Assembly: GCA_943324575.2 (NCBI GenBank)
Contig: CALPMD020000093.1
Span: 1-5,836 of the forward strand
Source of the DNA: Akkermansia muciniphila
Lineage (GTDB): Bacteria; Verrucomicrobiota; Verrucomicrobiia; Verrucomicrobiales; Akkermansiaceae
Length of the DNA: 5,836 nucleotides
Reading direction: 5' to 3'
How positions within the stretch are numbered: the stretch's first letter is position 1; each line of letters begins with the position of its first letter. A program made the position numbers and the translations under genes. The notes below the pieces were generated by a model. That model was not told the DNA's origin. It did no database searches and worked only from the letters and a program-made list of their open reading frames with translations. This document shows, one piece after another, positions 1 through 5,836 of this stretch.

Positions 1-2060
1 GAGTTCGCAGAGAGCGTCGTGTTGCGGGCAAAATCGAGGCCCGTGTCGTTGTCCAACTCCAAGGTCCCGCCCGACAAAGTCAGCGAGGCGCTGCCAGTGC
101 CTAGGGCACTGGCACTCGTCGTGGCACGCAAGGTACCTGCGGAGACCGTATTCACCCCCGTGTAGGTATTCGCGCCACTCAAGATTACCGTTCCTGAGGT
201 CGTTTTATTCAAAGCAACCGCCCCGGCTAGGATCGCGCTAATCGAACCGCTTTGGACTCCGTACGAAGTTCCCGTAAGAACCCCGGTCGAGCCCGTGATA
301 TTGCCGCCAGCCAGCGTGACGGCGCCCACCGTGTCGCTGTAGCTGCTGATATCCAGAGTGCCGCCAGAAACCTGGACTGCGCCGCTTGAAGTCGTGTTAT
401 TCGCGCCATAGGCCAGCGTGCCCGCCTGCACATCGGTGAGTCCGGTGTAGAGATTCGCGCCGCTGAGCGTAAGCTTGCCCGCGCCGATTTTAATCAAGCC
501 ACCCGTGGTGTTGGTACTCGCACCACTGAGAGTCAAGTTGGTGTCAGCATCGCTCACTTCCACGCTGCTATTGGAAGCGGCTGAAAGCGTGAAGTTGCGA
601 TTCGTGCCCACCGACGAGCCTGTGTATTGAAGAGTACCGCCGCCAAGGACTAGGTTGGCCGCCGCATTGGTGGACTGGCCGATGTTACTGGCCACGCCAC
701 CATTGGCCAGAGATGAGACACTCAGCACCCCTGCCGAGATGGTGGTGATTCCCGTGTAGGTATTGGAGTTGGATAGCGTGACAGTTCCGGAAGTCGTCTT
801 GGTGAGGGCAGCGCTGCCAGCAAGAATCGCGCTGACCGAACCATTTTGCATGGCGTAAGAAGTGCCGGTCAGGACACCCGTGGAGCCTGCAATGCTGCCA
901 CTGGTCAGCGTCACGGCTCCAATGGTATCGCTGTAGGTATCAAGATCCAGAGTGCCGCCGGAAACCTGGATCGCGCCAGTGGCGATCGCGTTATTCACGC
1001 CGTAGGCCAACGTACCCGCCTGCACGTCGGTCAGGCCGGTATAAGTATTCGCTCCGGAGAGCGTCCAGGTGCTGTCGCCACTTTTGGTCAGTGCGGTGGT
1101 GTTCGATCCACTGTTGTTGATGATTCTCCCGGCAATCTCGCCTGCGCCGGAACCGGTAAGACTGAGCGTCTTATCACCCGCCCCAGTGGCGGTAAAATTG
1201 CTGGTGAACTTTAGAAGGCCGGAACCGGAGGCATCAAGCGTCGTGCCCCCAGTCGTCCCGGATAAATCGATAACACGATCGCTCGTCTCACCCGTTCCGA
1301 CGTATTTCAAGGTGCCACCGCTAGTGACCGAACCGATTTTGAGAGTGCTACCCGTACCCAAATTGCTGGTCGTTGATCCGGAGTTGCCCAAGTTGGCAAG
1401 CTGCAACACTCCCGACTTGATGGTCGTACCGCCCGTGAAGGTATTGACTCCGGAAAGGATCAAAAGACCCGAACTGGCTTCAAGACTCAAACTGCTGGCT
1501 CCCCCGTTACTGATCACGCCACCCAGCGTGGTGATACCCAGTCCCGCAGTAGCTAAGATTTTTGCGCCCGCAGTGCCACCGGTGCCGCCTTGAATCGTCC
1601 CGGCAAAGGTCAGCCCCTTCGTGGTGCTACTATTGGTAAGGGTGTAAGTGCTGGCCGTAGCCGTGCCAAGATTCAGATTGGCATTGAAGAGCTGATCATT
1701 TACCACGACTGAACTTACCGAAACAGCACCTGAATTTCCCAAAGTTAGCGTCTGAGACCCGACATCCCCCGCACCAATTGTGTAGGCTGCCGTAGTGTTC
1801 GTGGTAAAATTGATGGCCGCGATCGTCACCCCAGAAACACCGAGATCGATCTGGGTATTGCCGCCGCCTGCCGAGCTGAATACGGCCGTATCGGTGGCAA
1901 CAGGTAGGGTGTTCCAGTTGGCGCTCGTTGCCCAGTTAGCGCTGGACGAACCATCCCAAGTGCGACTGGCGGCTTGGACAGAATAAGAGGAAAGCCCCGT
2001 GAACGAGAGCGCGATGGCGGTGAGGTGAAGGCCATGGAGGGAACGATATTTTGGTTTCAT
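1..2060 (-). CDS. Secreted autotransporter-associated beta-strand repeat (PATR) protein, C-terminus outside window
   Basis: The frame is open from an ATG at 2060 to the left edge, about 686 codons without a stop. An in-frame TGA at 2087-2085 and no other start codon between fix the start; no Shine-Dalgarno is visible. Residues 1-30 look like a signal peptide: basic KPKYR, a hydrophobic stretch around 13-25, then SVQA/A as a probable signal peptidase I site. A WDGSSSANWATSANWN segment follows, as usual at the mature N-terminus of this family. Five motifs of the type LxLSGANTYTGxTTIxAGTL lie near residues 198-221, 328-351, 425-447, 526-549 and 623-645. The rest is rich in Gly, Ser, Thr, Asn and Ala, as expected for a right-handed beta-helix passenger. 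By family knowledge it is exported and surface-bound or released, possibly in adhesion or as a giant extracellular protein. The missing C-terminus (autotransporter barrel, PEP-CTERM or other anchor) would decide the sorting route. The specific function is unknown. Confidence 0.9.
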   Translation of the reverse strand, partial: MKPKYRSLHGLHLTAIALSFTGLSSYSVQAASRTWDGSSSANWATSANWNTLPVATDTAVFSSAGGGNTQIDLGVSGVTIAAINFTTNTTAAYTIGAGDVGSQTLTLGNSGAVSVSSVVVNDQLFNANLNLGTATASTYTLTNSSTTKGLTFAGTIQGGTGGTAGAKILATAGLGITTLGGVISNGGASSLSLEASSGLLILSGVNTFTGGTTIKSGVLQLANLGNSGSTTSNLGTGSTLKIGSVTSGGTLKYVGTGETSDRVIDLSGTTGGTTLDASGSGLLKFTSNFTATGAGDKTLSLTGSGAGEIAGRIINNSGSNTTALTKSGDSTWTLSGANTYTGLTDVQAGTLAYGVNNAIATGAIQVSGGTLDLDTYSDTIGAVTLTSGSIAGSTGVLTGTSYAMQNGSVSAILAGSAALTKTTSGTVTLSNSNTYTGITTISAGVLSVSSLANGGVASNIGQSTNAAANLVLGGGTLQYTGSSVGTNRNFTLSAASNSSVEVSDADTNLTLSGASTNTTGGLIKIGAGKLTLSGANLYTGLTDVQAGTLAYGANNTTSSGAVQVSGGTLDISSYSDTVGAVTLAGGNITGSTGVLTGTSYGVQSGSISAILAGAVALNKTTSGTVILSGANTYTGVNTVSAGTLRATTSASALGTGSASLTLSGGTLELDNDTGLDFARNTTLSAN
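92..114. repeat. Perfect 10-bp inverted repeat with 3-base loop, inside coding sequence
   Basis: TGCCAGTGCC (92-101) and GGCACTGGCA (105-114) are exact reverse complements around the triloop TAG. The structure lies within the PATR reading frame, where it encodes Ala/Ser/Gly/Thr residues, so it must be compatible with that coding. It has no following T-tract, so it is not a classical intrinsic terminator on either strand. It may be a by-product of repetitive Gly/Ser/Ala codons or a real mRNA hairpin. Confidence 0.6.
126..1079 (-). repeat. 198-residue (594-bp) super-repeat inside the PATR protein, two copies
   Basis: Residues about 328-450 recur at about 526-648 with an exact offset of 198 residues (594 bp). 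Shared blocks include GLTDVQAGTLAYG, QVSGGTLD, GSTGVLTGTSY and SAILAG, and the DNA is also clearly alike (compare bases 838-960 with 244-366). Each super-repeat carries two beta-strand motifs spaced 97-100 residues apart, giving an A-B-A-B order. The middle part of each copy (about residues 450-525 in the first) is not shared. This points to duplication of a two-motif block after the basic motif had already diverged. The second copy runs to the window edge, so further copies may follow. Confidence 0.85.
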
Positions 2061-2108
2061 GTGGGGGGAGATGAAAAAACGACTTCACTCAAAAACGAAT
2101 GAAGCCAT

Positions 2109-2136
2109 GAGACAATGGTTGGGGTGAACCTGTCTC
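2109..2136. repeat. Bulged 10-bp inverted repeat in the PATR leader
   Basis: GAGACA (2109-2114), bulge AT, GGTT (2117-2120) pairs with AACC (2127-2130) and TGTCTC (2131-2136) around a six-base loop. It lies about 50-75 bases upstream of the PATR start, so it would fall in the 5' leader of that mRNA or serve as a protein-binding site. No T-tract follows on either strand, which argues against a terminator. Confidence 0.5.
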
Positions 2137-2173
2137 GGGGGGATCAGTGGATTCCTGAGGTGAAAAAACGGCC

Positions 2174-2196
2174 AGCCATTCATCATGAGAATGGCT
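2174..2196. repeat. 8-bp inverted repeat, hairpin or operator candidate
   Basis: AGCCATTC (2174-2181) and GAATGGCT (2189-2196) are exact reverse complements around ATCATGA, which itself contains the palindrome TCATGA. Read on the minus strand, the stem is followed after five bases by a run of six T, resembling a weak intrinsic terminator. No minus-strand gene lies upstream of it, so a terminator role is not obvious. A dimeric regulator site or a block on antisense transcription are alternatives. Confidence 0.45.
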
Positions 2197-2351
2197 AACA
2201 TCGGGGGAAATACGCGTTATGGACTAACATGGCCACTGCGATGCCGCCAATCCATTTCTATCCATTTTTTGAAAAACGAGCCTATTTCCTGCACCGCGAG
2301 TGGGCGCAGCGCACTTGCGCTTTTCTCAATAGCAGGCAAAGTTCGCTTGTC

Positions 2352-3332
2352 ATGCCACTGCTCGACGTCCGCCATCTCACGACCCGCTTTCACACCCGCC
2401 ATGGCGTCGTGCATGCGGTGGAAGACGTTTCATTCTCTGTCGATTTTGGACAAACGCTCGGCATCGTCGGTGAATCAGGATCGGGTAAATCCGTAACCTG
2501 CTATTCACTCTTGGGGCTCGTCCCCCAGCCCCCTGGTCGCATCCATCGCGGCCAGGCGCTCTTCGGCGGTGTCGATCTACTACAAGCCACCGAGAAGCAA
2601 CTGCGCGGCATCCGTGGCAAACGGATCTCGATGATTTTCCAAGACCCGATGACCTCGCTCAATCCGTTCATGAAAGTGAGCGCCCAATTGACCGAACCCC
2701 TCGCCCTCCACGAGAACCTCCACGGCCAAGCCGCCCTGCACCGTGCCATCGACGCTCTCGCGGAAGTCGGCATCCCCGATCCCGAAAAACGCATCCACAG
2801 CTACCCCCACCAATTTTCCGGCGGCATGCGCCAGCGCGTCATGATTGCCATGGCCCTGATCACCCGGCCCGAGCTCTTGATCTGCGATGAGCCAACCACC
2901 GCACTCGACGTGACGGTACAAAAGCAAGTGCTCGATCTAATCCGCGACCGCCAGCGCGACCTTGGCACTGCCGTCATTTTCATCACCCATGATTTGGCCG
3001 TGGTCTCGGAAGTCTGCGACCACATCAATGTCATGTATGCCGGACGCATCGTGGAAAGCGCGGCCAAATCCGATCTTTTCCGCGAGCCACTCCACGCCTA
3101 CACGCGCTCGCTGCTCAAATCCATCCCTGCCACCCAACGCAAGGGTGAACGCCTCTACACCATTCCCGGACTCCCGCCCGATCTCACACACCCATCCGCC
3201 GCCTGCGCCTTCCAACCGCGCAACCTCCTAGGAGATCCCACGCTCTGCCTGACCGATCGAGCACCCGAGCTCGAAGAAATCCAGCCCGGCCATTTCGCAC
3301 AGAACTGCCCCGGTTGTCTGGCGCAGGCTTGA
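2352..3332 (+). CDS. OppD/DppD-family peptide ABC transporter ATP-binding protein
   Basis: This 326-residue cytoplasmic ATPase would power import of di- or oligopeptides, normally as a heterodimer with an OppF/DppF partner beneath two permeases. All ABC motifs are present: Walker A GESGSGKS (40-47), Q-loop Q97 in FQDPMTSLNP, signature FSGGMRQR (155-162), Walker B LLICDEP with E180, D-loop ALD (184-186) and switch H213. FQDPMTSLNP is typical of the Opp/Dpp branch. The C-terminal oligopeptide-transporter domain starts near PLHAYT (246-251), where most relatives have HPYT. The ATG at 2352 is preferred because MPLLDVRHLTTRF begins like its relatives and gives the usual length; an in-frame ATG at 2229 would add 41 unlike residues. 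No clear ribosome site is seen. The C-terminal cysteine set is incomplete: C285, C299 and C319 are present, but the usual PRC is PRN (N291). No permease, binding protein or OppF is adjacent. The substrate could also be nickel or a glycoside, as ATPases of this branch vary. Confidence 0.93.
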   Translation: MPLLDVRHLTTRFHTRHGVVHAVEDVSFSVDFGQTLGIVGESGSGKSVTCYSLLGLVPQPPGRIHRGQALFGGVDLLQATEKQLRGIRGKRISMIFQDPMTSLNPFMKVSAQLTEPLALHENLHGQAALHRAIDALAEVGIPDPEKRIHSYPHQFSGGMRQRVMIAMALITRPELLICDEPTTALDVTVQKQVLDLIRDRQRDLGTAVIFITHDLAVVSEVCDHINVMYAGRIVESAAKSDLFREPLHAYTRSLLKSIPATQRKGERLYTIPGLPPDLTHPSAACAFQPRNLLGDPTLCLTDRAPELEEIQPGHFAQNCPGCLAQA

Positions 3333-3359
3333 TGCTCAGTGCGCTTCGCCACGCGCCAG
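3318..3359. repeat. 7-bp inverted repeat spanning the two convergent stop codons
   Basis: CTGGCGC (3318-3324) and GCGCCAG (3353-3359) are exact reverse complements, with a possible inner GGC/GCC pair at 3326-3328 and 3348-3350. The structure is centred on the three-base gap between the convergent oppD-like and KH genes and covers both stop codons. It might slow or end transcription from both sides, but the loop is long and there is no T-tract, so I do not call it a terminator. Confidence 0.35.
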
Positions 3360-3632
3360 CAGTTCCGCCTCTTCCTCGTGCGAGTGGATCTGCAAAGAAA
3401 CCTGCACCCCTTCCCGCTCCGCCGCAGCTTTCAACATGCTGCGAATCGCCGATGCAGTGAAGCCATTCCTGCCGATCAACATCGCCACATCCTGCTTTGC
3501 CAGCACCAGCTTGAAGCGCAAGCGCTTGGGCCCCAACTCCGCCACCTTGAGCTGCGCCTGCCCCGGTTCGTCGATCAAATTGACAGCCACGTACTGGAGA
3601 AAGTTTTTTAAGCGATCGGTCACGGCTTGCAT
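3336..3632 (-). CDS. Small KH-domain RNA-binding protein (KhpA/YlqC-like)
   Basis: The 98-residue product has a single type II KH-like fold. The hydrophobic helix LKNFLQYVAVNLID (8-21) is followed by strand-forming LRFKLVLAKQDVAMLIG and the nucleic-acid-binding GxxG loop GRNG (54-57), which leads into the helix FTASAIRSMLKAA. This order matches the bacterial KhpA (YlqC) family, cytoplasmic proteins that bind many RNAs and, in Gram-positives, act with KhpB. Relatives are about 75-85 residues; this one has an acidic tail rich in Glu and Ala (86-98). The ATG at 3632 starts at the conserved helix; a GTG at 3665 would add 11 residues without family support. No Shine-Dalgarno is apparent for either. 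Its usual neighbours rpsP and rimM are not here. It converges on the upstream ATPase gene with three bases between the stops. Confidence 0.85.
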   Translation of the reverse strand: MQAVTDRLKNFLQYVAVNLIDEPGQAQLKVAELGPKRLRFKLVLAKQDVAMLIGRNGFTASAIRSMLKAAAEREGVQVSLQIHSHEEEAELLARGEAH

Positions 3633-3690
3633 CGTGGCAAGAAGATGACGCCATCCCCCGCCCACCGCAAGCCAAGGTTCACGAACTTAA

Positions 3691-3764
3691 GGAGGGAGGA
3701 CCTTATTGTCCTCCTCTTCACGATGCAGAAGAAACGACAATAAGGTCGTTGCTCCTCACAAATC
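3691..3764. repeat. Left REP/BIME-like repeat of the RAYT unit
   Basis: This 74-bp sequence matches 4389-4462 at 69 of 74 positions, and all five differences are transitions. It holds two hairpins: GGAGGAC (3695-3701) with GTCCTCC (3708-3714) around loop CTTATT, and AACGAC (3733-3738) with GTCGTT (3745-3750) around loop AATAAG. The two loops are exact complements, so GACCTTATTGTC (3699-3710) also pairs fully with GACAATAAGGTC (3736-3747). GGAG stands four bases before the first 12-mer and CTCC four bases after the second, giving overall dyad symmetry like a head-to-head REP pair. Confidence 0.85.
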
Positions 3765-3785
3765 GAATGGTAAAATGGCTCTCTT

Positions 3786-4388
3786 ATGGCCGATTTCCTC
3801 AACCCGTCGGATGAAATCCTGAAACACGGCCCAAAACTCCCCCATTGGCAGCAGGGCGAAGCGATTCAATTCGTCACCTTCCGCCTTGGCGATTCAATGC
3901 CCGCCACCAAACTCCGACAATGGAGGGAGGAGCGGGACACTTGGCTGAAAACGCATCCGCAACCGTGGCCCTCAGACATCGAAAAAGAATACCACAAGCG
4001 ATTCACCCGAAAATTGGAAACCTGGCTCGATGAAGGTGTCGGTGCCTGTTGGTTCAAGGAGCCTGAGCGCCGGAAAATGATGGATGAAATTCTCATGCGC
4101 TTCCAAGGAGAGCGGGTGGAGCATCATGCTTGGGTGATCATGCCGAATCACCTGCACCTGTTGTTTGCGCCGAAAATCCCGATTGAGACGCTGTTAAAAG
4201 CGTGGAAGGGAACCTCTTCCCATCGCATCGGCCAAGGAAGCATCTGGCAGAAAAACTACCGGGACACGCTGATCCGGGACGGCACCCACTTCGCAAATGC
4301 CGTGCGCTACATTCGCAAAAACCCTAAGGGGCTGCCGGCGAACACATTTTCCCTCTGGCAAGGCCCCCGCGCCCTCGCCATCCCCTGA
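3786..4388 (+). CDS. REP-associated tyrosine transposase (RAYT, Y1/HUH family)
   Basis: The 200-residue product is a single-strand DNA endonuclease-type protein of the Y1 transposase superfamily (IS200-like). The HUH metal-binding motif is in VIMPNHLHLLF, with H122 and H124. The probable nucleophile is Y175 in AVRYIRKNP, about 50 residues later as in characterised RAYTs; Y158 in WQKNYRDTLIRD is a less likely alternative. The N-terminal LPHWQQGEAIQFVTFRLGDS (18-37) is the opening block common to this RAYT subgroup. The length is typical and no frameshift or stop is seen, so the gene may be active. The ATG at 3786 is the first in frame, with only a weak ribosome site. By family knowledge the enzyme cleaves single-stranded REP hairpins next to the conserved tetranucleotide; the flanking repeats are its likely substrates. 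It may be under host control rather than freely mobile. Confidence 0.92.
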   Translation: MADFLNPSDEILKHGPKLPHWQQGEAIQFVTFRLGDSMPATKLRQWREERDTWLKTHPQPWPSDIEKEYHKRFTRKLETWLDEGVGACWFKEPERRKMMDEILMRFQGERVEHHAWVIMPNHLHLLFAPKIPIETLLKAWKGTSSHRIGQGSIWQKNYRDTLIRDGTHFANAVRYIRKNPKGLPANTFSLWQGPRALAIP

Positions 4389-5623
<1,235 letters not shown>

Positions 5624-5646
5624 GTTTATTAGGAGCAACGATCTCA
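5624..5646. repeat. Decayed half-copy of the RAYT-associated repeat
   Basis: Directly after the leuB stop, GGAGCAACGATCTCA (5632-5646) resembles the reverse complement of the right arm of the left RAYT repeat (GGAGCAACGACCTTA, from 3754 back to 3740), matching at 13 of 15 positions, including the GGAG tetranucleotide. Weaker gapped similarity extends back to 5624. The partner arm and hairpin are not recognisable. It could be a remnant REP or chance similarity. Confidence 0.4.
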
Positions 5647-5709
5647 CCTCAGCGCACTACGTCCCACTCCAGTGCCACACGTTCACGAACGGCGGACTTC
5701 ACCTGAGCA

Positions 5710-5836
5710 TTAAACCGAAGGCAGGATATGCGTGCCGGGAAGTTTTTTGGCGGACTTTTCAAAAGTGACGAGCGTGCGCCCCCGCGCCTGACAGTCACCA
5801 AGAATCAAGCGATCGACAAAACCGGGTTTTGCAGCC
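5710..5836 (-). CDS. PIN-domain protein, VapC-like ribonuclease toxin, C-terminal part only
   Basis: Only the last 41 codons are in the window; the gene enters from the right edge and stops at TAA (5712-5710). The visible residues contain PGFVDRLILGDCQARG followed by LVTFEKSAKKLPG, the C-terminal pattern of PIN domains. In that pattern the Asp of FVDRLI is one of the metal-binding acidic residues and the TFD/TFE near the end supplies or neighbours the last. LPGTHILPSV is the usual closing strand. PIN proteins of this type are Mg2+-dependent ribonucleases, mostly toxins of VapBC pairs. A VapB antitoxin would be expected just upstream, beyond the window. Here TFE replaces the more common TFD. 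The gene converges on leuB with 86 bases between the stops. Short plus-strand open frames over the same bases show no family features and look like shadows. Confidence 0.75.
   Translation of the reverse strand, partial: AAKPGFVDRLILGDCQARGRTLVTFEKSAKKLPGTHILPSV

Larger units (their letters stand above)
2061..2351. promoter_or_regulatory. Divergent intergenic region between the PATR gene and the OppD-like gene
   Basis: These 291 bases separate two genes transcribed away from each other, so promoters for both should lie here. I see no convincing -35/-10 pair on either strand and no strong ribosome binding site next to either start. The region holds two inverted repeats (2109-2136 and 2174-2196), two copies of TGAAAAAACG (from 2072 and from 2161), and a tandem pair ATCCATTTCT/ATCCATTTTT (about 2250-2269). 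Short open frames here have no recognisable protein features. The promoter role is inferred from gene orientation only. Confidence 0.5.

Noticed and set aside
846..1214. 122-residue plus-strand open frame
   Set aside because: It overlaps the PATR gene on the opposite strand and shows no protein family features.
1069..1593. 174-residue plus-strand open frame rich in Pro, Val and Leu
   Set aside because: It is antisense to the PATR gene. Its composition is the mirror of Gly/Thr/Ser codons, and it has no domain or ribosome site.
2161..2196. Intrinsic terminator on the minus strand (stem plus six T)
   Set aside because: Five bases separate stem and T-run, and no minus-strand gene lies upstream to be terminated.
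2229..2351. N-terminal extension of the OppD-like protein by 41 residues
   Set aside because: The frame is open, but the residues do not resemble the family and the internal ATG at 2352 gives the usual start and length.
2185..2496. 103-residue plus-strand frame before and into the ATPase gene
   Set aside because: It overlaps the ATPase start in another frame and has no recognisable features.
3184..3675. 163-residue minus-strand frame
   Set aside because: It covers parts of the ATPase and KH genes in a different frame; both of those have clear family motifs.
5681..5690. GTTCACGAAC, also present at 3677-3686 beside the left RAYT repeat
   Set aside because: A ten-base match is expected by chance several times in a window this size, and no further similarity surrounds it.
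5728..5836. Plus-strand open frame starting MRAGKFFGGLFKSDE
   Set aside because: It has an open start and a weak AGG before it, but the opposite strand reads as a clear PIN-domain C-terminus, so this is most likely a shadow.

Overview
The window looks like GC-rich bacterial chromosome, most probably from the phylum Verrucomicrobiota. That placement is an inference. It rests on a long secreted protein built of autotransporter-associated beta-strand repeats, a REP-associated tyrosine transposase (RAYT) of the type common in that phylum, weak or absent Shine-Dalgarno sequences in front of every gene, and strong G/C preference at third codon positions. No rRNA, tRNA or CRISPR array was seen.

Layout from left to right. 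(1) Bases 1-2060, minus strand: the first 686 or so codons of a large exported beta-strand-repeat protein. It has a signal peptide, five repeat motifs and a 198-residue super-repeat, and it runs off the left edge. (2) Bases 2061-2351: a divergent intergenic region with two good inverted repeats and no gene. (3) Bases 2352-3332, plus strand: an OppD/DppD-type peptide-transporter ATPase with no permease genes beside it. (4) Bases 3336-3632, minus strand: a small KH-domain RNA-binding protein, convergent with the ATPase and only three bases from it. (5) Bases 3691-4462: a compact mobile unit made of a RAYT gene (3786-4388) bracketed by two 74-bp direct repeats that differ at only five positions. 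Each repeat holds two hairpins whose loops are exactly or nearly complementary. (6) Bases 4520-5623, plus strand: leuB, 3-isopropylmalate dehydrogenase of leucine biosynthesis. (7) Bases 5624-5709: a short gap with a decayed half-copy of the RAYT-associated repeat. (8) Bases 5710-5836, minus strand: the last 41 codons of a PIN-domain (VapC-like) protein that enters from the right edge.

The genes do not form one pathway. Strand switches at every boundary except RAYT-leuB suggest mostly monocistronic units: cell surface, peptide uptake, RNA binding, mobile DNA, leucine synthesis and a probable toxin. The most unusual part is the RAYT with its paired stem-loop repeats, followed by the internal duplication in the surface protein and the loss of one cluster cysteine in the OppD-like ATPase.
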